This document shows, in pieces, positions 18,482 through 27,059 of a stretch of 64,000 bases of DNA. The DNA lies in contig JALCRY010000003.1 of assembly GCA_022652985.1 (NCBI GenBank), positions 26,131-90,130 of the forward strand, in the 5' to 3' direction. This DNA comes from Eubacteriaceae bacterium (GTDB lineage: Bacteria > Bacillota > Clostridia > Peptostreptococcales > Anaerovoracaceae). A model generated the notes under the pieces. It was not told the DNA's origin and did not search any database. It saw only the letters and a list, made by a program, of their open reading frames with translations. The translations under genes were made by a program, and so were the position numbers. Every line of letters begins with the position of its first letter. The stretch's first letter is position 1.

Positions 18482-19702
18482 ATGGATATGGATGTTAAAA
18501 AAATCATAAGCGAAGTCAGACGCGACGTGACGGCAGAAGACAGAGAGGTTTCCGATCAGGAGGTCATGGAACTGATAGAAAAGAAAGTGTTCTCATCTGA
18601 TGCCGTCCGGATGTTTACGCACAGAGAAATCGACAGGATCGTCCGCCGGGCGTTTTACGCTATCAGGAAGGATCTCGATATAATCGAACCTTACGCGGAA
18701 GATCCGGAAGTCACGGAGATAATGATAAACGGCAAGGACAATATTTTCATTGAGAAAAACGGCCGCATAGAAAAAACGGATATGTATTTCGAAGAAACGG
18801 AGGATCTGGAAGAAGTCATCCGCAGAGTTGCGTCCAAGGTGCATCGCGAGATCAATGAACTGAATCCTATAGTGGACGCCAGACTTGATGACGGATCGCG
18901 TGTGAATGCCGTATACAAGAACGTGGCGTTCGGGGGGCCGACATTTACGATACGGAAGTTCCCGGAAAAAGCCTACACGATGGATGATATGCTGCGGTTC
19001 GGGACTATTACTGCCGAATGCGCCGAATACCTGCATACGCTCGTGCTTACGGGACACAATATTTTCATAAGCGGCGGGACATCATCGGGAAAGACCACGC
19101 TGCTGAACGTACTTTCGAATTACATTCCGAAGCACGAAAGGGTGATCGTGATAGAGGATTCGCTCGAGCTGCAGATTGAGAATATAGATAATATCGTCAG
19201 GCTTGAATGCAAAAATGCAAATGTGTCAGGGCGCGGCGGAGTCACGATGCGCGATCTCATAAAAACCAGTCTGCGGATGCGGCCGGACAGGATCATCGTG
19301 GGCGAAGTGCGGGGCGTGGAGATCGTCGATATGCTGGCGGCCATGAATACGGGACATGACGGGAGTCTCAGCACCGGGCACGGAAACTCGATCGAAGGAA
19401 TGCTCAGGCGGCTGGAATCCATGTATCTGCAGGCAGCAAATTTCCCGATCGAGGCCATAAGGTCGCAGATAGTTGAAGGAATCGATATAATTGTGCATCT
19501 CGGAAGGCTCGACGGGATCGGCCGGAGAGTGCTGGATGTTTCCGAGATCGAAGGGATGAAAGACGGCTGGATAAAGGTGAATAAACTGTTTGGGTACCGG
19601 CCGGAAACTGGGCTGACCAGAACCGGGAACAGACTGATCAACAGAGAGAAGCTGGAGCTGAGAGGAGGTGCGGCTGATGGAGACAGATTACGGGAAATAT
19701 GA
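18482..19702 (+). CDS. tadA: Tad secretion ATPase TadA/CpaF
   Basis: A 406-residue type II/IV secretion hexameric ATPase that powers pilus assembly. The N-terminal domain (PEVTEIMINGKDNIFIEKNGRIE) precedes the Walker A SGGTSSGKTTLLNVLS. The Asp box follows as VIVIEDSLELQ, the Walker B/His region as RPDRIIVGEVRG, and GHDGSLSTGHGNS is typical of CpaF. The ATG at 18482 is chosen, with AAGGA ten bases upstream; in-frame starts at 18449 and 18458 have no ribosome site. It overlaps tadB by 26 bases. Confidence 0.92.
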   Translation: MDMDVKKIISEVRRDVTAEDREVSDQEVMELIEKKVFSSDAVRMFTHREIDRIVRRAFYAIRKDLDIIEPYAEDPEVTEIMINGKDNIFIEKNGRIEKTDMYFEETEDLEEVIRRVASKVHREINELNPIVDARLDDGSRVNAVYKNVAFGGPTFTIRKFPEKAYTMDDMLRFGTITAECAEYLHTLVLTGHNIFISGGTSSGKTTLLNVLSNYIPKHERVIVIEDSLELQIENIDNIVRLECKNANVSGRGGVTMRDLIKTSLRMRPDRIIVGEVRGVEIVDMLAAMNTGHDGSLSTGHGNSIEGMLRRLESMYLQAANFPIEAIRSQIVEGIDIIVHLGRLDGIGRRVLDVSEIEGMKDGWIKVNKLFGYRPETGLTRTGNRLINREKLELRGGAADGDRLREI

Positions 19703-20423
19703 GCTGTCCGGCAGTGAAAAGAAGCGTTTTTATGCGGTGTCTTACGCAGCGGTATTTGCAGTCTGCATGCTGTTCTATCACAGTCTGATTCTGTCAGCTG
19801 TCTGCGGACTGTCGGTATATTTTTTCCGGGATATATATGCGGATCATCTGGCGGAAAAGAGAAGAACCGAACTGGCGCTTCAGTTCCGGGATCTGCTGTA
19901 TTCTCTGTCTGCTTCGGTGGCTGCGGGGAGACAGATGGGAGAAGCTCTGATCGAAGCCAATGAAAATCTGGGAGCAATTTACGACAGCGACACTCCGATG
20001 ATGAATGAGCTCAGGTATTTTGCCCGCAGTATCAGAGAAAATCATGAAAGTGAAGAAGAGCTGCTGATCGATTTCGCCATACGGAGCAAGGTGGAGGACA
20101 TAAAGAATTTTGTCGATGTTTATCTGGCCTGCCGGACAACGGGTGCGGATCTGGAAACCGTGATAGGGAATTCGACGGAGATACTGATGGATAAAATAGA
20201 TATTGAAAAAGAAATACGGGCTCTGACCGCGCAGAAACAGTTTGAAGGGAAAATAATCACGGTCATGCCGGTCGCCGTAGTGGTGCTGCTCAATATCCTG
20301 TCTCCTGATTATCTTTTAGTCATGTATTCGACTCTGACAGGGCGGCTGCTGATGACGCTGTCCCTGGCCGGCATCGCAGTTTCTTATATCATGACGCAGA
20401 AACTTATGAGAATTGAGGTGTAG
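19677..20423 (+). CDS. tadB: TadB inner-membrane platform protein (T2SSF domain)
   Basis: A 248-residue membrane protein. Two hydrophobic segments near residues 20-60 and two near the C-terminus flank a cytoplasmic helical T2SSF domain. That domain is recognisable from FRDLLYSLSASVAAGRQMGEALIEANENL. TadB and TadC together form the platform under the TadA ATPase. AGGAGG at 19660 favours the ATG at 19677 over the in-frame GTG at 19668. It starts within tadA and ends two bases before tadC. Confidence 0.85.
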   Translation: METDYGKYELSGSEKKRFYAVSYAAVFAVCMLFYHSLILSAVCGLSVYFFRDIYADHLAEKRRTELALQFRDLLYSLSASVAAGRQMGEALIEANENLGAIYDSDTPMMNELRYFARSIRENHESEEELLIDFAIRSKVEDIKNFVDVYLACRTTGADLETVIGNSTEILMDKIDIEKEIRALTAQKQFEGKIITVMPVAVVVLLNILSPDYLLVMYSTLTGRLLMTLSLAGIAVSYIMTQKLMRIEV

Positions 20424-20425
20424 CT

Positions 20426-21502
20426 ATGAAAGCGGAAAGGCTGTTCGGCTCGCAGGAAACGCTGAACAGCAGATATTACAAGCTGTACGGTGAAAAGGAT
20501 TTCAGCGGCAGAATAGATGCGGACCGGCAGAGACTGAAGAAGTTATATATCACGGTCGCGGTGATTTTTGCGGCGGCGGCGGTGATAAGCATCATCGGGT
20601 ATTTTACCGGCAGCAGCGGTGTACATCTGGACCGGCACGGGAATATTACGTCTGTCGACAGACCTTCTGCAGACAGCGGCCGTATATACATAGACGCTGA
20701 CGTTACCGCCGTGCGCGGCAGGCATAAGGCGGAAGGAAAGGAAAGGCTGAAAATCGTGCCCGAAGGGGCGGAAGGAGAAAGCGCCGGCGGGGGGAGAGAC
20801 ATACTATCTTCAGAGACGGCAGAAGAAAAACTGCAGAGGCAGATATCATCGGAAGTGCGCGCCATAAACAGCGGGACGGAAGGGCCGGAAATATTACTGC
20901 CTTCGGAACTAGATGACGGCACGAAGCTTTACTGGAAGGAGCGGAGGGAAAACGATCTGCCGTATATACTGCTCGCTTTTTTCATGTCCGTACTGATGAT
21001 ATATAAAACAGCGGACAGCAGACTGAAGAAAGAGGAGGAGGCCGCCCGGGATTCGATAATCAGTGAACTGCCGGGTTTTATCAATAAGATCGTGCTGCTT
21101 CTTGAAGCCGGCATGGTGCTCAGCAAAGCGTTCGTGCAGATAATGGACGACTATGACAGGCTCAGGGAGGACGGGCAGAAGTATTATTACGAGCAGTTAA
21201 GGACCGTGAGGATACGGATGAGAGATACCAACAGTCCTATGCATGTTGAATTTGCGGCCTTTGCGAAAAGAAGCGGCGTGCGGGAGCTCATGAGACTCTC
21301 AAATATCATAAATGACAATATCAATAAAGGATTTGATCTTGTCGCCAAGCTGCGGAGAGAAAGCGAGGTCATGTGGTTCGAGAGAAAGAAGAGGTCTGAG
21401 GAAAAAGGCAGGATCGCCGAGACAAAGCTGACTGTGCCGCTGATGATACTGCTTCTGGTGCTGATAACGATAACTATTGCGCCGGCTATGATGGAGATGT
21501 AG
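20426..21502 (+). CDS. tadC: TadC platform protein with long N-terminal extension
   Basis: A 358-residue membrane protein. After a short cytoplasmic start and one helix (LYITVAVIFAAAAVISIIGYF) comes an extracytoplasmic, Glu/Arg-rich region at about 65-165. The T2SSF core follows at about 185-330 (FINKIVLLLEAGMVLSKAFVQIMDDY), with a final membrane helix. The large extra-membrane insert before the core is longer than in proteobacterial TadC and may contact the thick Gram-positive wall, which is inference. It forms one operon with tadA and tadB. Confidence 0.82.
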   Translation: MKAERLFGSQETLNSRYYKLYGEKDFSGRIDADRQRLKKLYITVAVIFAAAAVISIIGYFTGSSGVHLDRHGNITSVDRPSADSGRIYIDADVTAVRGRHKAEGKERLKIVPEGAEGESAGGGRDILSSETAEEKLQRQISSEVRAINSGTEGPEILLPSELDDGTKLYWKERRENDLPYILLAFFMSVLMIYKTADSRLKKEEEAARDSIISELPGFINKIVLLLEAGMVLSKAFVQIMDDYDRLREDGQKYYYEQLRTVRIRMRDTNSPMHVEFAAFAKRSGVRELMRLSNIINDNINKGFDLVAKLRRESEVMWFERKKRSEEKGRIAETKLTVPLMILLLVLITITIAPAMMEM

Positions 21503-21527
21503 CGCCGGCATGTGAAAGGAGAAAACA

Positions 21528-21677
21528 ATGCTGAAAACTGTAAAGAATAAAAAGGGGATGGAGATGGTGCAGGTTGCTATTCTGGTCGCGATCGCCATAA
21601 TACTGGGCCTTATTTTCAAATCAGAGATAGTGGAATTCGTCAATAAAGTATTCGACAATCTCAATGCCGGATTCTGA
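21528..21677 (+). CDS. flp: Small Flp-type prepilin-like protein
   Basis: A 49-residue protein. A short basic leader (MLKTVKNKKG) is followed by one hydrophobic helix beginning MEMVQVAILVAIAIILGLIF and a short polar tail. The layout of basic leader, Gly, Glu two residues on and a hydrophobic helix is that of a class III prepilin cut after Gly10, though the Glu is at +2 rather than the usual +5. Its place between tadC and tadE is where Flp pilins are found. AAAGGAG precedes the ATG. Its stop overlaps the ATG of the next gene. Confidence 0.7.
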   Translation: MLKTVKNKKGMEMVQVAILVAIAIILGLIFKSEIVEFVNKVFDNLNAGF

Positions 21678-22060
21678 TGATAAGGAATAGAAGAGGGTCC
21701 GCGGTGGTGGAAGCGGCCGTGGCGCTGCCGCTGGTGATCCTGGCAGTAATAACGATGATTTATGTGCTTCTGAATATGTTCTGCGCCGTCAGATCGGATG
21801 TGCGGCTTCATGTCGCGGTCGGTGAGAGTGCAGGTATTTCTTCCGGAACGTGGTACTCATACAGAAATCATCCGCGGGATATTTCAACGGCCGGGAGCCG
21901 TTACATGCTGAGAAAATGTATATACGGAACGGAAACTCTTCACTTCAGGCGCGCGGGAATGATGGATCATTCAATAGACAGGCAGATGGAGACACGGGGG
22001 TATATTACCGATGAGAAAAAATATATCAGATACAGCGATTTTTTTGACCGGGGACCGTAA
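21677..22060 (+). CDS. tadE: TadE-like minor pilin
   Basis: A 127-residue protein with the TadE-like opening MIRNRRGSAVVEAAVALPLVILAVITMIYVL. This is a basic leader, Gly, a Glu five residues on and a single hydrophobic helix, as in pseudopilins of Tad systems. The rest is a small extracytoplasmic domain without recognised motifs. It overlaps both the Flp-like gene and the next gene, so the cluster is tightly coupled. Confidence 0.75.
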   Translation: MIRNRRGSAVVEAAVALPLVILAVITMIYVLLNMFCAVRSDVRLHVAVGESAGISSGTWYSYRNHPRDISTAGSRYMLRKCIYGTETLHFRRAGMMDHSIDRQMETRGYITDEKKYIRYSDFFDRGP

Positions 22061-23285
22061 GGGGAGTTCGTCAGTTTTTCTGATGATGATAATGGCTTCG
22101 ATGGCGGGCCTGGTGATTTCTCTGATTGCAGTAACAAATATTGTTGCCTCGGCGGGAGCTGCGGACAGCGTGTTTACATTAGCCGGCAGATCGGTGCTTG
22201 CCGAATATGACAGAGATCTCAAAGATGATTTCGGCATTTTCGCTTTCAGAGGCAGCTCTCCGGAGATCGAGGAGAAGGTTTCATTTTATGCCGGATATAC
22301 TCTGGCTCAAAATCCTTCGTTCAGGATGAAGGATGTCAGAGCGGATACCTGCGAATACACTCTGATGAATACGGAAGCGTTCCGGCATGAGATCATTGGC
22401 TGTGCGAAATATGCGGCTGCGCGCGGTCTGGCTGACGGTACGTCAGGAGAAGAAAAAGGCGCGGGAAAAGAGGTATCATCGGGGACCGGACATCACGGCC
22501 GCGACGGGGCGCCGCGTGATTACGTACTGAGGAACAGTATGATAATAAACGGGCTGCCTTCGAAGGAACTGGGGAAAGGGGGAAGTCTGTGGAAAAAAAT
22601 CAAGAGGATGATGCCGGAGGCGGGAAAAGTGTTCAGAAAAGGAACTGATAAATACTGGATGAACAAATACATTATGAGTACCTTCAAAAACGCCCAGGAT
22701 AACAGCGGAGGCAGAGATACATTTTTCAATTACGAGGCCGAGTACATTCTGGAAGGGCATTACAGCGATGAAAAAAACAGGAAAGCTTTCAAAAGAGAAC
22801 TTATGCTGCTGCGAAACGCTGTCGATCTTCCCTACATACTGACCGATACGAAAATGATGGCTGAGGTCACATCGCTTGCGGCCAAACTGACTCCGGGGCC
22901 GGAGGCTGCGGCAACAGAAGCCGTGCTTATTGAGGCCTGGGCTCTTGCAGAAGCCGAGAACGATATTGAAATACTGGTTCACGGCGGGAAAGTGCCGCTG
23001 TGGAAAACAGATGAAACCTGGGCCGTGTCGCTGAAAAACGCTGTCAAGGGTACGTCCGGATATATTGATACCGGGTCAAAGCACGGTCTTACATATCAGG
23101 GATATCTGCAGACGTTCCTGTTTTTCCAGGATGACGAAACAAAGATTGCCAGGATCATGGATCTCATTCAGATAAATATGAAGGGAACAAGCGACAGGGA
23201 TTTTCTCATACGCGAATGCAATCTGGGGTTTGCATTCGGTGCAAAGGTCAACGGGAGGTCGTTCAGTTATGCGCATAAATACTAA
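22011..23285 (+). CDS. DUF5702-like Tad locus protein (TadG-like)
   Basis: A 424-residue protein with a cytoplasmic leader of about 20 residues, a KGSSSVFLMMIMASMAGLVISL pseudopilin-like helix and a long extracytoplasmic domain. ADSVFTLAGRSVLAEYDRDLKDDFGIFAF just after the helix is characteristic of DUF5702 proteins found in clostridial Tad clusters, where they take the place of TadG. The start at 22011 overlaps tadE by 50 bases; the ATG at 22080 would cut into the helix, so the longer form is preferred. The role in pilus or surface assembly is inferred from context. Confidence 0.72.
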   Translation: MRKNISDTAIFLTGDRKGSSSVFLMMIMASMAGLVISLIAVTNIVASAGAADSVFTLAGRSVLAEYDRDLKDDFGIFAFRGSSPEIEEKVSFYAGYTLAQNPSFRMKDVRADTCEYTLMNTEAFRHEIIGCAKYAAARGLADGTSGEEKGAGKEVSSGTGHHGRDGAPRDYVLRNSMIINGLPSKELGKGGSLWKKIKRMMPEAGKVFRKGTDKYWMNKYIMSTFKNAQDNSGGRDTFFNYEAEYILEGHYSDEKNRKAFKRELMLLRNAVDLPYILTDTKMMAEVTSLAAKLTPGPEAAATEAVLIEAWALAEAENDIEILVHGGKVPLWKTDETWAVSLKNAVKGTSGYIDTGSKHGLTYQGYLQTFLFFQDDETKIARIMDLIQINMKGTSDRDFLIRECNLGFAFGAKVNGRSFSYAHKY

Positions 23286-24027
23286 GAGAGGTTACTATAT
23301 GGTGGAGACTGCCGTGTTCCTGCCGGTGTTTATAATAGCTGTAATGACGATCGGCTGTTACATCAATGTGGTCGGAGCGGATGAAAATGTTATCCATGCC
23401 GCGGCAGATGAAGCCAGATATGCTGCACAGGAGTCGTATACAGATAAAGAAGGCAGTGCGCTCGCTTTGCTGACAGAGGACAGGATACTGACAGAGGACC
23501 ATGATATAAGGGATGTGAATGTCAGGAACCTGGCATATCTGTACAGTGCGGAAAATATGACGGATCTCATTTCGTTTGATATTGACTATGATGTAAAGAT
23601 CAGGCTTCCGCTTCATATCAGAGATGGGAATGAACACAGTGCTTCGATAAGGTGCAGAGGATTCACCGGCGCCGGACCGCAGAACAGGCCGATGAGTTTT
23701 GCCGCGATGGAGCACGAATACGACTCGAGGACTGTATATGTATTTCCTCATGAGGGTAAATGTTATCACAAAAAATCATGCACGTATGTTTCATCAAAGC
23801 CTGTTCAGATGACACTGAACGATCATGTCAGATCGAAGTACCGTCCGTGCTCGCTGTGCTGCCCGGGTTCGCTCAGCAACGGCTGCGCTGTTTACTGCTT
23901 CACCAGATACGGAGATATGTATCACAGGGGGAACTGTTCCTGCATCGATAAATACTATATTCAGATGGAAAGATCCGAGGCCGAAGACAAAGGGTATGTT
24001 CCATGTTCAAAATGCGGAGGTGTTTGA
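23269..24027 (+). CDS. TadE-like protein with two C-terminal Cys-rich (Ada-like) modules
   Basis: A 252-residue protein. After the leader MRINTKRGYY comes a pseudopilin helix (MVETAVFLPVFIIAVMTIGCY) and an extracytoplasmic domain to about residue 155. Two related Cys/His modules follow: GKCYHKKSCTYVSS...YRPCSLC and GDMYHRGNCSCIDKYY...YVPCSKC. Each has the H-x3-C...C-xx-C spacing seen in Ada-type metal-binding domains. GGGAGG at 23253 supports the ATG at 23269 rather than an upstream in-frame start. Metal binding and surface display are inferences; the architecture is unusual for TadE. Confidence 0.7.
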   Translation: MRINTKRGYYMVETAVFLPVFIIAVMTIGCYINVVGADENVIHAAADEARYAAQESYTDKEGSALALLTEDRILTEDHDIRDVNVRNLAYLYSAENMTDLISFDIDYDVKIRLPLHIRDGNEHSASIRCRGFTGAGPQNRPMSFAAMEHEYDSRTVYVFPHEGKCYHKKSCTYVSSKPVQMTLNDHVRSKYRPCSLCCPGSLSNGCAVYCFTRYGDMYHRGNCSCIDKYYIQMERSEAEDKGYVPCSKCGGV

Positions 24028-24028
24028 A

Positions 24029-24562
24029 ATGAATTTGAAGGAAATGAATTATAAAGTGGAATATGAAAGGGATATGATCCTGCCGTTTGAGGAACTCATG
24101 CTCACATCAGGGAAAGGCGATTTTTCGATCCCGATGCATTTCACCTCGTACGGAGACAGAAAGATCGTGAAATATGACTGCGACGGATATACTGCCCTGA
24201 GCGAAATAGTGCCTGCGGGTATCCGCAGCATATTTGAAATTATCGAGATGACGATGATCGTACTGAAGAAATCACAGGAATATCTGCTGGATACGCAGAA
24301 GATGGTGCTGAGCAGAGATACAGTTTTTATTGATGTTCGTAATTTTGACATCAGGATCGCATATGTTGCCGGGAATGTATCGCTGCTCAATGATAAGATA
24401 GCCTGTTTCATAAAATCGTTTGCTGAGGATTGTGACCGGCAGGCGCGGGGATATCTTGAAAAGACAGCTGATACCGCTGCGGAACGGAATCTATCTCTTG
24501 ACGGCGTGATAAACTGCATAGGAGAAATAAAGAGAGAAATGCATATATGCGGAGTGCAGTAA
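24029..24562 (+). CDS. DUF6382-like Tad locus protein without FHA domain
   Basis: A 177-residue soluble protein, last gene of the Tad operon. It opens NYKVEYERDMILPFEELML and resembles the N-terminal DUF6382 domain of clostridial proteins that usually carry a C-terminal FHA domain. Here the protein stops after the DUF6382 part, so the phosphothreonine-binding module is missing. It starts one base after the preceding stop codon. Position implies an accessory cytoplasmic role in the Tad machine. The domain assignment is from memory of the family and is moderately sure. Confidence 0.6.
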   Translation: MNLKEMNYKVEYERDMILPFEELMLTSGKGDFSIPMHFTSYGDRKIVKYDCDGYTALSEIVPAGIRSIFEIIEMTMIVLKKSQEYLLDTQKMVLSRDTVFIDVRNFDIRIAYVAGNVSLLNDKIACFIKSFAEDCDRQARGYLEKTADTAAERNLSLDGVINCIGEIKREMHICGVQ

Positions 24563-24577
24563 AAAATGCAATGAAAA

Positions 24578-24600
24578 ACGGGATGCCGAGGCATCCCGTT
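24578..24600. terminator. Bidirectional terminator between the Tad operon and the zinc-ribbon gene
   Basis: ACGGGATGCC pairs with GGCATCCCGT around the loop GAG. An A-run lies upstream (useful for the minus-strand gene) and only a short T-stretch downstream. It stands between two convergent genes. Confidence 0.75.
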
Positions 24601-24629
24601 CATGCTGTCTTTGGAAATTGTACCTGAGA

Positions 24630-24794
24630 CTATCTGTCTCTCTGAGATCTTCTCTCGTTCTTTTTCCTGTCTCTGCATGCCTTGCATCTCTTTGGCTCGT
24701 TGTCAAATCCCTTTTCTTTGTAGAATTCCTGCTCTCCTACTGTGAATACGAATTCCTGTCCGCAGTCGACGCATACTAATGTCTTATCTTCCAT
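24630..24794 (-). CDS. Small zinc-ribbon protein (zf-trcl type)
   Basis: A 54-residue protein, MEDKTLVCVDCGQEFVFTVG at its start, then FYKEKGFDNEPKRCKACRD and a basic tail KKNERRSQRDR. Two CxxC pairs (C8/C11 and C37/C40) would bind one zinc. This is the probable zinc-ribbon family common as tiny genes in Clostridia; the function is unknown, although the basic tail suggests nucleic-acid contact. The ATG at 24794 is preceded on the minus strand by GGAGGAATAG. It shares a bidirectional terminator with the Tad operon. Confidence 0.8.
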   Translation of the reverse strand: MEDKTLVCVDCGQEFVFTVGEQEFYKEKGFDNEPKRCKACRDRKKNERRSQRDR

Positions 24795-25147
24795 GTTTCT
24801 ATTCCTCCATCATGAAAAAAATAACGTTTTACTAAAAAATTTTTCTTTGCTCTTTTCCTGATGGACCGATTGGGTTCCGAATGGATCTATAGGCATATCA
24901 AAATTTCTCAAGTACTGTTCCATTATATTCCAATTATTCGCATTTGTCTACTTGATTTTTTAAACCGGGAAATAGAATTCAAAAAATCATCATTACACCG
25001 CAAATATATGCAGCAGGCGCAGTGAAGAGCATCATGGTCACAGCGACGATCCTGAAATAATGGCAGGCAAAGTATATGATGATTTTTGTACATATATTGT
25101 CTTATCCCTTTTATATAATAAAAATAGGTTATTGGGGGCAGCTGCTG
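24795..25147. other. Intergenic region with a possible membrane-protein remnant
   Basis: This 353-base gap contains the leader of the minus-strand zinc-ribbon gene and, at 24979-25101 on the minus strand, a 40-codon open stretch without a start codon. Its translation ends RIVAVTMMLFTAPAAYICG and so on, and looks like the last membrane helix of a lost protein. TATAATAAAAAT near 25110 may belong to the promoter of the next plus-strand gene. Nothing else is recognised. Confidence 0.35.
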
Positions 25148-26821
25148 ATGCAGCAGAAAGGGCAGGCATTTGAAATGAAAGAAAAAATGAAATTTTACCG
25201 GGTCCGGGATTACGATCTGATAGGCAAGGAGGAGGACCATAAACATTATCTTTTCCGCGGCGGCCAATGGCAGGAAGATAATGATAATATTATTTCTGAT
25301 CGGCTGCATGGATTTGACTCTACTGCCGACCCTGACGATCCGTATGGATACGGCGACGAAGACATGCTTGAACGGATGGAAGAAATTACTGCGGTCGAGG
25401 CCAGCGAAGGTATGCCTCTGGATGAAGTATGCAGGAACGATCAAATGAAAAAGTCAATTATTGCGATTCTGAAAAAGTACGGCCTGACACATATTGAAAA
25501 AGAAGTCATCAGCTGTCATGCTTCAATTGGCGATCTGAAGGATAACATGGGCGGGGGACTTCCGCCTGATGCATTATTCGGGATCCGCGACAAGATAAAA
25601 GAATATTACTGCAGTCCGGCGAATCACGACGACCGCGGAATGTCGATCCCGGAGAAAATGCCGGAAGATGTCAGACTGTACGAAAAAGGATGGCCGGGTC
25701 TGTATCTGCATCAGGCTGTTTGGCAGGCAAAAAATGCAGGAATAGACAAACTGGCAAAAGCGGCGGAAACTGCTGTTATCCTGAAAGAGTGGGGCGCAAC
25801 GCAGGAAATGGTGATTGCCGCCATTCTTCATAGCTCGCTATATGGCCGTCCGGAAGAAATCGCCGGCATATGGAACTTTTATAAAGACGGTGTGACATCG
25901 ATCCTCAGCGGACTGCATTTCGACAAGGGACGCACCTGGCATCAGAAAATGGATGAGGATTTTATTTGCGCGAAAGAATCGTCGAGGGAATGCAGAGCGA
26001 TCATTATGGCCGAGCTGATCACTGAATTAAGAGAACTGGAAAAAGAATTTCTGGATAACGGCGGCATATTATACGGAGATGATGAGGAAAGGCTCAGCCA
26101 TGAAGAATATCTGTCCTGTTTAATTGACGCATTTGAAGACTTGCAGGATGATGAACTGTGGAAAGATGACTACTGGATCATGCAGAATCTCTACAAAGAA
26201 ATTTTTGTGAAATATTATATTTCCAGCGACGGCAATATGCTGTATCAGATGGATGACCTGAACTGTTACGCCGTTATGAAAGGTGTGTCAGAGTATATCG
26301 AGATGGATAGAAAGGACTTTTACTTTGATGCCTGCAGAGAAATAACTCAGGAAAGAGCGGAACAGATCGAGGAAGAATGGATGCCGGACATATATCCGAA
26401 GAATGCGGCGGATGACTTCGCCGATGAAAAGCAGCTGCTGTTATCAGCGATGCATGGTTTCGCGCAGACAAATTCGGAAGATAATTATAAAACTGTTATA
26501 GATATCATAAGCCAGTGTCCGGAGATTTTGTTTTACAGTTACGGTTATATTGATGATCGTGGAAATATCATACCTTTTTCAGGGGCAAGTGACGACGGTA
26601 ATTATTTTCTCCTGTTCTCAGATGAAGATATCTTCGAAAATATTACAGCACCGGAAGGATTTGCTCCTGCGGAAATATCTTTAGGCGACGCAATAGAAGA
26701 TATGCTGAACGATATCAATATCCGGGGAATTGCGATCGATCCGGATGGAAGCAATTTTATCGTCTGTCGGGAATCTTTTGAATTGATGCATACGGGGAGC
26801 AGCGGCGGCAAGATATCGTAA
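25148..26821 (+). CDS. Unusual protein: degenerate RelA-like HD region plus SseB-like C-terminus
   Basis: A 557-residue cytoplasmic acidic protein I do not recognise as a whole. Residues about 180-300 resemble the helical HD region of RelA/SpoT proteins (LHQAVWQAKNAGIDKLAKAA, then AAILHSSLYG), but H228 is followed by Ser instead of Asp, so the hydrolase metal site looks lost. Residues about 440-550 resemble SseB domains (YFLLFSDEDIFENI, then IRGIAIDPDGSNFIVCRE). The start could be 25148 (GGGGGC upstream) or 25172. It stands alone, with a hairpin after it. A role is not inferred. Confidence 0.6.
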   Translation: MQQKGQAFEMKEKMKFYRVRDYDLIGKEEDHKHYLFRGGQWQEDNDNIISDRLHGFDSTADPDDPYGYGDEDMLERMEEITAVEASEGMPLDEVCRNDQMKKSIIAILKKYGLTHIEKEVISCHASIGDLKDNMGGGLPPDALFGIRDKIKEYYCSPANHDDRGMSIPEKMPEDVRLYEKGWPGLYLHQAVWQAKNAGIDKLAKAAETAVILKEWGATQEMVIAAILHSSLYGRPEEIAGIWNFYKDGVTSILSGLHFDKGRTWHQKMDEDFICAKESSRECRAIIMAELITELRELEKEFLDNGGILYGDDEERLSHEEYLSCLIDAFEDLQDDELWKDDYWIMQNLYKEIFVKYYISSDGNMLYQMDDLNCYAVMKGVSEYIEMDRKDFYFDACREITQERAEQIEEEWMPDIYPKNAADDFADEKQLLLSAMHGFAQTNSEDNYKTVIDIISQCPEILFYSYGYIDDRGNIIPFSGASDDGNYFLLFSDEDIFENITAPEGFAPAEISLGDAIEDMLNDINIRGIAIDPDGSNFIVCRESFELMHTGSSGGKIS

Positions 26822-26848
26822 TGATGATATCATATAGGCAGGCGTCCG

Positions 26849-26908
26849 GTAAGCAGTGAGTACCATACATCTTCGAATATCGAGCTGCATATGGTACTAA
26901 GTGCTTAC
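26849..26908. terminator. Long imperfect hairpin after the HD/SseB-like gene
   Basis: GTAAGCA...AGTACCATA pairs with TATGGTACT...TGCTTAC, giving 16 base pairs with one 3x3 internal loop and a loop of 21 bases. AATTTT follows shortly after. It probably terminates the upstream gene, though the length would also suit a small palindromic repeat element. Confidence 0.55.
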
Positions 26909-26996
26909 TGAATTTTGACTCATGACATTCCCGGGGCGGCTGCCGGATCATTCCCAATCGGGGCGCAGATATGCAGGCAGTGCGGAAATACGGATG

Positions 26997-27025
26997 TTGA
27001 GTTAAATCCGGCAATGCTCTATAAT
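26997..27025 (+). promoter_or_regulatory. Promoter of the DUF308 gene
   Basis: TTGAGT at 26997-27002 and TATAAT at 27020-27025 have a 17-base spacer and lie 35 bases ahead of the start codon, behind the hairpin. Confidence 0.65.
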
Positions 27026-27059
27026 GATAAGATAAGTTGTCAGTAAACGGAGGAATAAA

